From positions 62,001 to 126,000 of the forward strand of contig JADIIX010000036.1 in the NCBI GenBank assembly GCA_027604505.1: a stretch of 64,000 nucleotides of DNA, in the 5' to 3' direction. This document shows positions 11,026-22,839 of this stretch, in pieces (position 1 is the first letter of the stretch; every line of letters begins with the position of its first letter). A model generated the notes under the pieces. That model ran no database searches, was not told where the DNA came from, and was given only the letters and a program-made list of their open reading frames with translations. This DNA is from Gonapodya sp. JEL0774. Its lineage: Eukaryota > Monoblepharomycota > Monoblepharidomycetes > Monoblepharidales > Gonapodyaceae. The translations under genes were made by a program, and so were the position numbers.

Positions 11026-12342
11026 ATGCCTAACCGGACTGCAATCAAGAGTCGTGTCACAGTACTCCAAGAGAAGGAAGGAGAGATGGCTGGTGCTTCC
11101 TTCTCCCAAAGCCCATCGACAGCCAGGGACAACCGCCTCGACACTGTAATTGAAGTGTCTGATGGGATACTACCAACCGACATGGATTCTGGAATTGTTC
11201 CTAAGCTGGATGGAGCTCCCGCTTGCCTCTCGAATGAGCGCGAGTCAAACCAGGAGTTTGCAACATCATCGTCAATGAATCCGCCTCAGCCTGCTGCCAG
11301 GAATCTGCTACAAAGCGACTCAGTCAGAAATCTGGAAGCAACGGCCATTGCAGCTCCTCCAGTGGTCGAATTAGTTACCAGTAGTCTGAGTCTTCCCCTG
11401 GGCGATGGTAGAAATGTCGATAGATCGCCCACCAAGAAATCAGCACTGAATGCGGCACCAGCACCAACAAGTGTCACTCCTGAACGGGCTTCGACGTCTC
11501 TCGGGAGGCAGAGGAGCGTGATTTCATTAACAGCAGTGACTCGTTCCGACACAACGGAATTGTTCCCGGATGTTGTTTTGACGGGCGATGAAACTCCAGT
11601 CCGTGAGCAGAATCTTCTTGGTGGTACTCAGATCTTGATTTGACTTCACCTCCACATGTGTTTGTCAAAGCTACATACAACATCGTCCGAGAACAAGACT
11701 CTTGGGTGAGTAGTAAAATGCTAGTATTTTTATGTGATTCGGATGTTGTTATAAGCTTCGATCTGTTTAGTGGAAGCCAGCCAACGTTTCAGTAACGATG
11801 TTCGGCACAGATAAGGAGCACCTACGTGAGACAAGAGGGGGGAATTGCCCTTATCTACTTTGAAGATTTGTTTCCTTCAATTTTCTCAGTGATTGCACAG
11901 CGCGAAACTTGGTTCTTTCAAAGGCTGCAATTCGACCTCCGACAGCGGATACCCATTGCTCCCCGTGAGCGTGAAATCTTAGGAACATTGTCCCGCAGGA
12001 AATCGAACGGGGCATCAATCCCTTTGAATGAAACTTCCCAGTCCCACACCACTGTCGGTCGTGCAACTTCGATGGGTTTTTTATCACTATGTTTGGGATC
12101 TGTGGTTGAGACTGAACAAATAACTTCAGTTCTCGATCATAGCACCATGGCGTCACTTGATGAACGGTATAGAAGATTCTTGGTTTCCGAACGTGGATTG
12201 GGAAAATGGTGAGTCCCTCTTCCTCGTTCTCGCTCCGCCTTTACCATGTCATGCCTGTTTAATGAATGCCCTTAGTTGTTCTCATGTCCGACGAGACTGG
12301 GAAATTTATGATTTTAGCTCCGGGAACATGATTGGGGAGTGA
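11026..12342 (+). CDS. Hypothetical Ser-rich protein, possibly with a PLAT-like C-terminus
   Basis: The first frame (11026-11643) encodes 205 residues of Ser/Thr/Ala-rich sequence starting MPNRTAIKSRV. Downstream, pieces in other frames look coding: 'HVFVKATYNIVREQDSW' before a GTGAGT donor near 11706, then 'KPANVSVTMFGTDKEH' after a TTTAG acceptor near 11770, and 'EDSWFPNVDWENG' followed, after an intron, by 'VVLMSDETGKF'. These resemble strands of a PLAT/LH2 lipid-association domain ('ANVSVTLFG' and 'WFP...V...DETG' patterns), but I could not join all exons in phase. A 29-nt intron would be needed near 11605. The domain call is tentative. Confidence 0.35.
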
Positions 12343-12846
12343 GTTTATCCACAATCTCTGCTGATGTTGTCAGATTGTGAGCAATCCCCGCCTCAGAATC
12401 AACCAGCGGCAGCGCCACCCCGGATGTTCTTCCGAGATGGTTAGAACTCAACTGCGAACCTACTGTGTACTGGAATCCAAGGATGAGGCGTTGTTGTTGG
12501 GCGTGATGGTGATATTGCACAATGAGTCTGCCAAAGGTGCCCGTTTAAAATGGAGCTAATGAGTATCATATCGCCGCAATTCAAGAGAATCAATTATTTT
12601 GGTCAAGCAGCAAAAATGAAATCGTAAAATATCAGCTGAGAGATCCAATCGATTCTGGCTTATTTCCATGTCTCAAAGATCTTCTCTTCTTCGAGTGCCA
12701 GCTCAACCTTTCGCAATAAATCGGGACCATATTGCGCGATCAAGCTATGTGTGATGCAACACCGACGTCACGGGACCCAAGATGCAACATGCAAGGCGGG
12801 GACAACAGTCAAGCTCATTTCCCTGGAAGCGACAAGCATTCAAACC
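12343..12846. other. Intergenic region
   Basis: About 500 bases between the preceding plus-strand gene and the 3' end of the Tcd gene. Nothing recognised. Confidence 0.4.
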
Positions 12847-15109
12847 TCACCTCTCCCCCCTCTTCTCGAAGTGAAGATCTGCTTCCTTTTTCGTAAGGCA
12901 AACCACATTCCGGGTTGATACCGGCTCATCGCGGTGCCAACGGACAAGCGTGAGATCCCGAACTTCACCAGACAGAACAGAGCGAGTATGGAAGAGATCG
13001 TGGACGAGGTGGATGATTTGGTGAGGAAGGAGATACTTCGGAGGTGATCTGCGTTGTTCGAGATCGTGGGGGGGTGCATTGATGATTGTTAGAAACGTTG
13101 ATCGCCTTCCTGTGGTGTCACCGCTGTCGAACACTTGCGGATGAACACACCTCCCCGAAAATTTCTTTTCCCTCATTTCAACGTCTCTCCAAAGCTTCTC
13201 GTGCGCCTTTGCATCTTTCCTCCTCGATACTTCTCTACCTCCGTGCCCATCCGAGACCTCTCTCAAGGCTGCTGCAACATCTCGCTCAGCCTGCCCTGGT
13301 GGAGTGTCTGTCTCAGGTTGCCCATCAACCACCCCGCTGGTGATTTTTGCGACACACCATCCGGCTGCAGCACATCCAAAAGCTGCTGGAACGGTGCCAA
13401 TGACGGGGAGGACGCGAGCACGGAAGTTTGGCAACGGGGCTAGCTCTGAAGGGTGTCGTTGCAAATTGGGTACGAGCAGTGTAGACAGATCCGACGGGGG
13501 GTTGGTCGGCTCCACGGAAGTGTCGATTGTAGGGTCAAAATCGTCGGGCAATGGTAGAAGGGAGGTGGCAGGTCGTTCGGGAGAGAACAACACTGCCATG
13601 TGTAGCAAAGATTGCGGTGATATGCACGATACCAGGTAAACCACCTTCGCACCCACCCGGCACACCATCCCTGCCTCCCTGAACCTCTGACTTATCGGGA
13701 GGTCCTTGTTTCTTGATCACTCCACGCGCCCGCAGCTCCCTTCGCATTCGCTTAGCTAGTGGGTCATCTTGAGTATCAGATATGTCCGCGAGTTGAACTT
13801 GCGTGGGATCACTGTGGAGCAACGCAATGCGGAATTTTCGCACGTGAGAGCGATAGTTGTAACGGCCCTGGCTCAGAGTCCACACACGCTTTGCAACTCA
13901 CGCTTTGCCTCCTGCTCCCATGACACACAAAAATGGAATCCCACGGAGCATACACGCCTCAACCAGATCGAGTTTTGTGGAGAGGTTGTCGATGCAGTCG
14001 AGCAGGACAGTTGGCGCATGGTCGAGAAGGGAGGGGGCGAGGGCTAAGTGGGTCAGTTCCGAGTGATGAAGCGGTGCACCCCTGCGAATGTGAGCATCCA
14101 CACGTGTCAGGTGTAAACCAGGAAGAGACACTGTCCACTCACCGGCGTTAAACACAGCGTTCACAATGTCAATCTCGACAAATGGCGTGATGGTAGCGAG
14201 TCGACGCTTCATGACAACAACTTTAGGGAGGCCAACGTCGGCTAGGGTGGCGACTGGTGACATACGAAGACATTAGCGTGTTCCGGACACGTACAGTCAA
14301 ATAGAGTGCCGAACTGGCGGAATATACGAAATATGACAATTCGTTGTCATCTTGATACTTTCAAGGTCTTCTCCGATCTCATCCATCAATGATCATTGGT
14401 GAGGGTTCTCTGCGTTCCAAACTCTCCCAGGGGGTAGTACTGCTATCTTCGCCTTAGTCACCGAGTAGTCCTGGAGATTCAAGTTTAAATACTGACCTGC
14501 GTGCCTATTCAAACTGGAGAGCGTGACCTGGTCGAAGTCCACCAACGTGAGTTTCCCCACACCAGACCTTGCGAGCATGTGAGCTGCATGTGATCCAACA
14601 CCACCGACTCCGACGACAATGACATGAGCGCGACGAAGGAGGTTGAGTCGGAATTCACCGAGGAAGGAGAGGTTGCGAGAGAGGTGCTCGCGAATAAGAT
14701 GAGGAGGGTATTCGGCAGAGGTTGAGTTCCCGGGGACAACATCCGTATTGTTAGCCGAAGCCAGTCCATTTTCAATATTGAGATGCTTCTGCCAGTGTCT
14801 TTCAGCGCCGGCAGGAATGATCACAGTCCCACCATTTCCCTCTAAGGCATTCTGCACGTCCTTTTCCTTCCAATTTGGGATCACCGCCCTCAGTTGCTGT
14901 TTCAGTTTTCTAACCTGCCTTCTCTTTGCAAGTTCTAGTCCAAAGCCTACTGCCGCTGCCGTTAATAAAGAAGACGTGATAGCCAACGGCAATGCGGGGT
15001 GCACAGATAACAGAGGCTTGGTTATGAGGAAATCGAGTGAATCCACCAGCGACGCCAGAGTGGCGCGCAAAGAAACCCCAAACGGACGCGCGGATGGCGT
15101 ACTGGTCAT
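12847..15109 (-). CDS. tRNA threonylcarbamoyladenosine dehydratase (TcdA / yeast Tcd1-Tcd2 type)
   Basis: Four exons with agreeing phases: 15109-14497, 14253-13902, 13811-13633 and 13592-12847; 629 residues. It is a ThiF/E1-like enzyme with the nucleotide-binding loop 'VVGVGGVGSHAAHML', then 'DFDQVTLSSLNRHA', 'ATLADVGLPKV', 'LLDCIDNLSTKLDL', 'MGAGGKADPTQ' and 'FRARVLPVIGTVPAAFG'. The family uses ATP to cyclise t6A at tRNA position 37. The hydrophobic N-terminal segment 'PLAITSSLLTAAAVGFG' fits the mitochondrial outer-membrane anchor known for the yeast enzymes. The last exon is longer than expected: a segment around 13060-13160 has no family counterpart and may be an unrecognised in-frame intron. 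The C-terminal 'LTLVRWHRDEPVSTRN' is typical of the fungal proteins. Confidence 0.88.
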
Positions 15110-15332
15110 GTGAACAAACGATCACTGTTAGACAGTGGTGCCCAGCACCACTATCAGTAGCAAAGAAATTTTTTCTTCCGAACAAATCCGACACAATCCA
15201 CCTTATACTTCACGAAGCTACAATTTGTTTGCTGCTTAACACGAACACCATTGTCCCAATCCCACTCAATTCTCGTGCAAAAAGATGAGCTCATCGTGAG
15301 AATTGCAACCACCCCATTTTACCTCAGCCGGC

Positions 15333-15473
15333 GGGGGGGGGGGGGGGGGGGGGNNNNNNNNNNNNNNNNNNNNNNNNNNNNNNNNNNNNNNNNNNNNNNN
15401 NNNNNNNNNNNNNNNNNNNNNNNNNNNNNNNNNNNNNNNNNNNNNNNNNNNNNNNNNNNNNNNNNNNNNNNNN
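15333..15473. other. Poly-G run and assembly gap
   Basis: Positions 15333-15353 are 21 consecutive G, followed by 120 N at 15354-15473. This is a scaffold gap next to a homopolymer that is hard to sequence. Any frame reading through it is meaningless. The gap lies between the 5' side of the Tcd gene and the 3' end of the PNRC-like gene. Confidence 0.95.
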
Positions 15474-15540
15474 TGACTGCCATTTCATCACGGATGTCCT
15501 CTCCACTCTGTCGACTGCGTTCGCCTACATTCTCAACTCA

Positions 15541-16767
15541 TCAAAGCGCCTTCACTGACATCGCCATTCCAAAACCTGCCCCTGCTCCACTCGCTCCCGC
15601 ACCAAGCATAGCCATCAACCTCCGCGACTTCTCCGCGAACTCCTCCTGGGGCCCACTCCCCTCGCTACCCCCACCACCACCGCTTAACAGCTCACTTGAT
15701 GTTCCCACACCCTCCATGCCACCACCCGCAGCGAACACATCCCAGTCCGAACCCCTCTGAGCGATCCCAGTAGGCGCATGCTGCCTCCGCTGTTGCTCTG
15801 CAGATCCCACCCCTCTCGCCCCACTCTCCGCTCTCGACTTCGCACCAGAAAACGTGGGGGGGCGAGGCGGGCGAGGGGGGTATGAAGACGCGACTTGAAC
15901 AGAGCTGGGCTCCCCGACTCCCTCTCCGCTTCCCGATGCGTTGTTGCTGCCCACGGATGGTGTTGAGGTTAAGGAGGGCGGCGGCCGCTTTCCGAAAGCA
16001 GGAACGGGAAGCGCTGCTGGCGATGGGGATTTTACAAATGCACCGCCGGCGTAGTAGTGGTCGTAGCGGCCGGGAGACGTGCCAGGTGCCGGAGTTGAAA
16101 CAGTGGCACTTGGAGGGGCAATAGGCGCGTTATAAGAAGGTGAAGTAGGGTTCGATATCCCAGGGGAATACAAGAAATAGTTCGTTTTCGGTCCGTTGGA
16201 CGCAGTAGCCACCTGTGATGAAGCGGGTATGATGCCGTCTGTACCACTGAGAGTCCGTCTTCCTCTGCGCTGCTTCTGCTGCTGCTGTAGTTCTTGTTCT
16301 TGGTGTTGTTGTTGTTGTTGTTGTTGCAAATGCTGTTGTCCTCCCGGCTGTTTTTGTCTCTGACCCTCCACTCCCGATGCACCGTCTGATTGTCCGAATG
16401 ACTTCGTCTTGCCTCGTGCTCCTCCGCTCACACTGGCTGAATGCGGTCTGTCCTTGCGAGAGGCGTTCTTGGGACCGACAGAAGGTATTGTGTACGTAGG
16501 GGGCTGTGTGGTGTTGGATTCTTCATTCTTGGTAAGGGATGGTGTTGGAATCTGTGGTGGTGAGATGATGCCGAACTCGGGAGTCTGGCCTATTCCCAGC
16601 TTCTGCTTGATGAACGATTCAATGAGGCGGCCCTTGTGTTGGTCGGGCGATGTCGGTATCGGTGAGGGATTTACGTTGTTCAAATTCGTCGGGACTGATA
16701 GTGCTGGGGAGTAAACGAGGGGGTGCGGAGGTGACGCGGGGTGAGATGGTGCTCCGAGGTTGCTCAT
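15541..16767 (-). CDS. PNRC/Edc1-like mRNA-decapping activator
   Basis: 408 residues of Pro/Ser/Gln-rich sequence with one recognisable short motif, 'YAGGAFVKSPSPAALPVP' at about two thirds of the length. This fits the PNRC/Edc1 pattern Y-A-G-x2-F-x2-S-P-x-P-x2-L-P-x-P-x-F. In that family the motif lets a disordered protein bind Dcp1 and activate Dcp2 in P bodies. A poly-Gln block (reverse complement of GTT repeats near 16300-16330) precedes it, and a charged helix ('EEFAEKSRRLMAML') lies near the C-terminus. The start at 16767 is the first in-frame ATG. Upstream exons may exist, because the preceding minus-strand frame is of similar composition and overlaps it. Confidence 0.7.
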   Translation of the reverse strand: MSNLGAPSHPASPPHPLVYSPALSVPTNLNNVNPSPIPTSPDQHKGRLIESFIKQKLGIGQTPEFGIISPPQIPTPSLTKNEESNTTQPPTYTIPSVGPKNASRKDRPHSASVSGGARGKTKSFGQSDGASGVEGQRQKQPGGQQHLQQQQQQQHQEQELQQQQKQRRGRRTLSGTDGIIPASSQVATASNGPKTNYFLYSPGISNPTSPSYNAPIAPPSATVSTPAPGTSPGRYDHYYAGGAFVKSPSPAALPVPAFGKRPPPSLTSTPSVGSNNASGSGEGVGEPSSVQVASSYPPRPPRPPTFSGAKSRAESGARGVGSAEQQRRQHAPTGIAQRGSDWDVFAAGGGMEGVGTSSELLSGGGGGSEGSGPQEEFAEKSRRLMAMLGAGASGAGAGFGMAMSVKAL

Positions 16768-17574
16768 GCTGGGAGGGTAGGAGTGCGAGAGGAGAGCAGG
16801 AGATGATGTGGAGGAGGTCTCGCCGATGGCTGAGGGGATGTGATGTTATAAACATAGGAACAGAGGGGAACCATTTATATGCAGTCGGTCTGGGGACAAT
16901 GCGAAACGATGCGAGGTGCTCCCCATCAGGCAGTCTAAAGTCAGCAGCTAGCAAATCTCGCTCCACGTATTCTCGCCTGTTCGCGGGGAAACGAGTGAAC
17001 AGTGAACCCTATAACATGGGAGCACTTCACCAACACCCTGTTCACTACTCCTGCTCATGAAAGCACCGCACCTTCCAGATTGTTTCCATAATGCCCACTC
17101 ACCTACTGCAACCTGTCTGTCCTTGTCGCTCAAAAATGGATTCGACTCCGCGTCGACAAGAAACCTATTTGAGTCCTCTGGTCGCTCCTTGTCTTTTCTG
17201 GGTGCCCGCTTGCCCCTCAGTGATCGTGGAATGTTTGATTTGTACCTCGAAGTGTCCGCATGTCCTCCGTTCAATGCAGAGTTCTCTACTGCTGGTGTTA
17301 CTCGCACTTGTTGTCCTGTCTCATCTCGCGAGCCCCCCTCCCTCGCTTCCTCGGCATCCTTCCCACCCCTCTGTCTTGTCTTTTGCTGCTGGTTTCTCTG
17401 CTCGGACCTCCTTTCACCTGTCGACTCCCTTCTTGGATGGTTGGAGGCGGTTGAACTCCTTGCAGGTGAAGGGGATAGCTCTCGACCCACGGCATGTGCT
17501 AGTTGGGGTCTGGATCGCGGCGTGGGCGAGCTCGAGTGCTTGCTACGTGTGGATGGGGAGGGCGGTGCGTTCAT
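16619..17574 (-). CDS. Low-complexity basic protein, possibly 5' exons of the PNRC-like gene
   Basis: Exon 1 (17574-17103) starts MNAPPSPSTRSKHSSS and is Arg/Gln/Glu-rich ('RNQQQKTRQRGGKDAEEA'), like the N-terminal parts of PNRC-family proteins. A GTGAGT donor in phase 1 joins to an acceptor at 16972-16973, giving 'EYVERDLLAADFRLPDGEH' and 'FRIVPRPTAYKWFP'. From there the frame stays open to a stop at 16619, overlapping the first 150 bases of the PNRC-like frame in another phase. Two overlapping same-strand genes are unlikely, so a further intron probably joins them. I could not find its donor. Confidence 0.45.
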
Positions 17575-18052
17575 GGGACGGTAGCTGCAGTGCAGTGGGC
17601 GAGGGTATCGCTGAGGGGGGGTCAAGTGCTCAACCAGCAGCACCGGCGAGCCCACCTGCGCCGCACGGCTGTCGGTGATGATGTCATCGAGGTTCTTGTC
17701 TCCGTGTTCTCGTCTGCCCTTTCCGGTCGGTAATAGGTTGGGAGTTGTTGCTCAGTTGAGGGTCCTGGTTGCATGACCTCTCACACCACAACCCGAAGTT
17801 CAACTGACCGTGTCCTTCTTTGTCCTTGAATAAGTATCTTACTCGCTCGTGTCACTTGTCCTCCGCTCTCGCTTTTCGTCTTCAGCTGCTTGGCTAAATA
17901 ATGTTCGTTCTGATATTGGGTGGTTGGGGGGGAGTCAAGCCACCTAACCCGAACTTCCGAGTCCGCCAACAATAGAAATCAAACATGCCCTTAGTTTGGT
18001 CGAAAATGCTCGAAAATAAACGACAGGAAGTTGACAATAGCTAAGGAGACTT

Positions 18053-18392
18053 CCCAGTGATAAGAATTGCGAAAACCTTTCATAATATTCACAGAAACTC
18101 AACTGAGTGTCCCAATACCGTGGTTTTATAACTCCACTGGGTTGTGTGATGCTATGTGTGCTGATGCCCATGCTGTTCATGGGCAAATGAACGAACTAGC
18201 CGGCCAGAAACACAGGTATTCCCAGTGCCAGGAATTGCGAAAACCTTTCATAATATTCACAGAAACTCAACCGAGTGTCCCAATACCGTGGTTTTATAAC
18301 TCCGCTGGGTTGTGGGATGCTATTTGTGCTGATGCCCATGCTGTTCATGGGCAAATGAACGAACTAGCCGCCCAGAAACACACAGGTATTCC
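18053..18392. repeat. Tandem duplication, 168-bp unit, two copies
   Basis: Copy 1 starts at 18053 and copy 2 at 18221 (both begin CCCAGTG). They differ at about five bases plus a CA insertion inside the central ~160 bp, so the duplication is recent. The unit stays open in one frame (18067-18567), giving 56-residue repeats ('RKPFIIFTETQ', 'HAVHGQMNELA'), but codon evidence is too weak to call a gene. Each copy contains a hairpin GCCCATG-CTGTT-CATGGGC (18166-18184 and 18334-18352). Confidence 0.9.
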
Positions 18393-18460
18393 AAAGACGA
18401 CTGCCCCGGTTGCCCTGCAAGCCGCTAGCTTTATCTCCCAGGTTCCTTTACGTAGTCTGC

Positions 18461-18486
18461 CGTACATATATACGTATATATGTACG
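18461..18486. repeat. Perfect 26-bp palindrome
   Basis: The half CGTACATATATAC is followed directly by its reverse complement. It has no spacer and is AT-rich in the middle, and could extrude as a cruciform. Confidence 0.9.
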
Positions 18487-19718
18487 TCACACATACACCC
18501 CACAAACCTTCTGAAACTTTCTTGTATCAGCAGTATGCTGCAGGAGATGGCATTTCTTTTGTATTGAATTCCGCCAACGAGACTGCACCACGAACACCAC
18601 TGCTAGCACAAAACTGCGAAGCAACGCCGGTCGCAAACCATCTCCTTGAAACCAATGTACCCCTAGTCTGAAGTGCCTTTCGGTTGCCGGTGGCGGAAAT
18701 CATTACGAGCTCGTCGCACCACCCAAGAATGTTTCTTTCATGTCGTTTGCTTTCGTGCGCATCTGTTCTGTCGGGATTGTCCACTTGGGGTTTGCCGCTT
18801 GTGGTTGTGGCTGTGGTGAGCACGTGAAATTCTTCCCACCCGTCGTGACAGTCCCACAAACGAGTTCAGCGTGTATCCAAGGTGAATTGCCGTACAGATC
18901 ATAGTTATATAATGCGCCTAGTTGTATATATACAGTCGGTCACGGCTTCGCTGAATAAGACTACTGGTGTGTGAATGAGTTTTCTCTCTTGAACTGTGCC
19001 AAATGTATGCATAACGAGCACCGAATTTAATTTAGCGAGAGAACAATAGTCAGTAACAGCAAGTCCACGAGCGTGGTTGATTAGTTGGTACTTGCTCGGA
19101 TCCCTGCATATTGTATATGCACAAGTGATGCATACCTTGACGCAACTTAGGGAGGGGGAAGAGACATTCAGGTCGTCTTTCCAAAGAACGATGGTCGCTC
19201 ATTCGTCGGCGCCGGTAGTTTCGTTGCAGTGAATGATATCGATCTCGGAGATTGCGCAAGAAACAAGTTCTAGTGAATAATATCAATGTTGGAGAATGCA
19301 CAAAAACGAGTTCTCACACATGAGAGACTGAGGGTACAGCCTTCCAAGTAGGTACCCGTTCGTGATGGTGCGTCAGAAGAGAATGGGTTCCGGCAACATA
19401 CCTTCGCATCCCAAATATTGTGAACCGTTCCCCGGGAGAAACCAACTTCCGCGGTGTCCGGTGTTTGAAACGTCCGTGTAGACGACGAAGGGAAAATGAT
19501 CCAATTTATTCACATCATCGCTCGTATTCCGTTCGGCGAAGTGGTATAAATTATATTTTGCACTCCGCCGAACATTCGGTGAGAGCCCTATGTGTGGGGG
19601 GGGGGCATAGCCTCTCGGTGAACTCCTCTCAGGGGCAACCTGTTCCGGCAATTATACACAACCACCGAAATGAAAGAGTTCAAAGCAGCAATCGAAGTTC
19701 TCATATCATTTTCAAATC

Positions 19719-21922
19719 ATGCTACAAATTCAAGCTCCAATCGCGATAGCAGACCAGCCTGCGACTCCCTCCGACACGTCCCCACCTACATATTCTCACT
19801 CCAACATCTTCAACCAAGACACCTACGTGGAAACGCAAAAGGCGCTCTTCTGGGACGTGGACTCGAAATTTTCGTCAAGTCACGAAATCGCGCTTTGCTA
19901 CACGCCAACGGACCAGTCCGAAGAGGATCGCGACAGCTCCAACGGAGTTCCTGACGTCGTGGACCCAATCGTAGCTTCAGAGCATCCTGAGGCAGGTTCA
20001 ATTACTTTTGAGTCTGTTCCCGATCAATTAAAGGAGCGGCGCGGTCCGGAGAGAGTGAAACGCCGCAGTGAGTGCTCTTTATACGTGGTACGCCGTCTTC
20101 TAGTTCTTTGCTGAGTGGGGTCGCCAACCTCTTTGGATCACTTGCCCTTCCAGGTGGCCGCAGAACAATGAGCAACATTATAATTCGGCAAAGCGAGGAT
20201 GCTGAATCTGGTAAGTGTGGGGCTCCAGCGATTGAGTTGTTTCGTACATATTCGAAACCATCTTGTCCAACACCTCCCACTTTCCTTTTTCTTCTGTTTT
20301 ATATCTTCGCATATACGCAAATACTCTCGTCATATTCTATCATTGGATGACGCGCTCAGAAATTGCGAAAAACTCTCCCACCGATACCACAACCCTCAAA
20401 ACCTTCCTTCTCTCTGCCGCGGAAGTTGGACTAAGAGACATCGCTAAACCCGTGTCCTGTCCCCGGCCAGGGTGTACCCATGTAATCAACTTGAAGTTTG
20501 TCGACTTGGGCTGGTCCCAGGATCCGTACGCTGCCGACATCCGCCTTGTGATTCAAACATGCAATGCGAATAGGAACGGACGGAAGTGCAATGGGAGGTT
20601 CGCCAAGCCTGCGTGGTGAGCTTAGTCGTTTTGTCTGCACTTCCAGTAAGCGTAGTGAAAAAATTTGTTCTTTGCTCGATGCAAATTCCCGAAGGTGGGA
20701 CGGGGCAACAATCGATTACTCAACTCTCCATCAAAAGTTGCGCAAAAACGGAATCATACAACTCGGCAAGGGAAAAAGACGGAAGTTGGATGACTATCCC
20801 GGCGCGAGCAACAAATCACGAAGAAAAGCGCGTGACGAGTCTCCAGGGAAACAAGAGTCGGACTCAGACGTCTCGTCTATTTCGACGAGTCCCGAATACT
20901 CTTCCATATCTCGGCAGGCTTCGACCGCGAGCTCACTTTCTGACTTGGCAGCGAGGTCGCCGAGTTTCGGATTCGCACTGCCCGAGTCACAGATGCTCAT
21001 TCCTCCAGCGCACGCACTTCCATCTCCCGCTTTGCTGTCGCCTCCAACTCCGGCACCTCCGATTTACACTGGGCAATACTCTGGCAATTATCAGAGTAAC
21101 GGAATGGTCGCATTGACGACAGGACACTTGACAGGCGTATCGATGAACAGTGGCTTTGACGAGGGGATGGCGCAGCCTCAAGGCAACCTCAACATCAACA
21201 TTAACTTCGGTCCGCCGACAACGCCTCTTCTTCCCATGGCGACTCCGTTGGCTGTACCCCGAGTCAATTACCCACTCTCAGCGTTATCCGGGCAAAGTGT
21301 TTACGACCCGGGCTTTGCGAATCAATACTTCATTCCCGAGCACCGTCCTCAAACCTTTACTTATGGCGTCTCCTCATCCATTCCACTGACTGCAGCATCT
21401 ATTGTTCAAACGCCCATGCCGTCGCAGCAACCTCCGTCTCATTCTGGTGTCGCCCCGACTCTGCCTCCGACTCTCCTCCAACTCTTGGCATTTGGCCACT
21501 CCAACTCAATGGGTCCGGTACCCGCAATTCCTCCGGCCACATCTTTTGATTTCGCCGTGGCACCGTCCGTTTGCGTCTCCCAACCTGCGCCGAATTTCGC
21601 AATGGCGGCCAGCGCAGACATGTCACAATGGAATCGACCTCGCACAATCCACGAGGTCCGTGAGCTTGTCGTACCCCGTGGTCCCCGTCGTGCCGCGAGT
21701 GAGGGTTGCGTGACGTCGATCTCCCAGGAGCACCCGCTTGGATCGCGCTCCAACTCCGACCAGAGAGCAACACAGGTGCACTATGATCCTTTGAACCCAT
21801 TCACTCACCGCTCACTCGATGTGGCTGCGGCAGCTTCGATTGCGGATCCAGACTCAGCCGACGCGATGTTATGGACTGATTTGGATGATCTGGCTTCGGA
21901 AGTGTTGGGGATTGGTGTTTGA
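19719..21922 (+). CDS. P1: member of the unnamed P family (putative zinc-binding regulator)
   Basis: Four exons, phases 1,1,2: 19719-20067, 20154-20210, 20360-20615 and 20695-21922; 629 residues. A shorter form could start at the ATG at 20347. Exon 1 is Ser/Asp-rich and ends basic ('LKERRGPERVKRRS'). The family module spans about residues 145-245: 'LKTFLLSAAEVG', 'CPRPGCTHVINLKFVDLGW', 'RLVIQTCNANRNGRKC', 'RFAKPAWW' and 'IDYSTLHQKLRKNG'. The Cx4CxH...C...C spacing suggests one zinc site. The tail is Ser/Pro-rich, contains the conserved 'YDPLNPFTHRS' and ends in an acidic, hydrophobic stretch ('MLWTDLDDLASEVLG') like an activation domain. The role in transcription is inferred. Confidence 0.8.
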
Positions 21923-22839
21923 ACGGTTGGGGGTACAGATGTTGCTTGGAAGAGATGGCAGTGCTGCGTTTGGGGAAGAGTCTCGTTGGATGATAATGAT
22001 TGGATCGGACAATCCCGAAGAGACGAAAACGTGACGTTATCTGAAATACCCGTTGCAAACTGACGATAAACCTCTGCTTATGTGTATGTAGTATACATAG
22101 AATGATCCATAATATATGTAGGACACTTCTCTGCTTCAATGAGTCAGTGTTGGCGGCATGAGTTTGGAAACGGTGTCGTTCAGGCCGCCAATGAAACCTA
22201 CAATTCAAAATTTCGATGACCATTGCTTATCGCAGTCTTGCGCTGTCTCATTTTTATCTTAGCTGTCTTAGCGCGCAACCAGTAATCGTGCGGGGTAGAT
22301 AATGCGAAACACGAGCTTCGATGTAAAGTAAATGGTGAATTGGAGCGGGGAACTGAAAAGCATAGTACAGAAACGCAATTTAACAGACGATTCACTGGGG
22401 CTCAAACGGAGTTTGTTCGGTTGTATCGCCGAGGATAGCAATTCCGCGGTTGGTTCCATATATGGTCGGTAGTTTGTACTTGAGGAGCCGAAGTACTCCG
22501 CGCTCGCAATCGCAAGTATTAAACAACAACAACATGAGGGGATTCACCCCCAAGCACATAAAATCGCCTGGAACTTTGCTCGAACGGTACCCCGCATCTC
22601 CAGAAACGAGCTCCGGAGTGGAATCGCAGCTTCCGAAAGTGGCGGGCGCGGGATAGAGTGAGACCATGGGCGGCACCTTGGGCCCGCCACGTCGAAACAT
22701 TCTCGTTGACCTGCTCGGATTCTCACCATCAAACGTCTGCTTCTTAAATGCCAGTCGTTCTTCGTCGGTCCGCAATATCTCGGAGAAATCCCATCACTGC
22801 CTTCTGCCCCTCCTTTCTTTGGCCAACTTGTGCCCCCCA
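21923..22839. other. Intergenic region between P1 and P2
   Basis: About 900 bases. A minus-strand frame (22392-22775, about 120 residues from its first ATG) is open but has no recognisable features and overlaps the likely P2 promoter. I do not call it. Confidence 0.4.

Larger units (their letters stand above)
17575..19718. other. Gene-poor region
   Basis: About 2.1 kb without a gene I can support. It contains a 168-bp tandem duplication (18053-18392) and a 26-bp perfect palindrome (18461-18486), both listed separately. The remaining frames are short and overlapping on both strands. Confidence 0.5.

Noticed and set aside
15251-15760. Frames reading through the N run
   Set aside because: The middle is unknown sequence, so the joined frame has no meaning.
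18067-18567. 166-residue frame across the tandem duplication
   Set aside because: It lacks an ATG start, begins with a TTG codon and is open mainly because a 168-bp unit is duplicated in frame. No domain or splice context supports it.
22392-22775. Minus-strand frame upstream of P2
   Set aside because: It has no recognisable features and overlaps the likely P2 promoter region. Random open frames of this length are common in this GC-balanced sequence.
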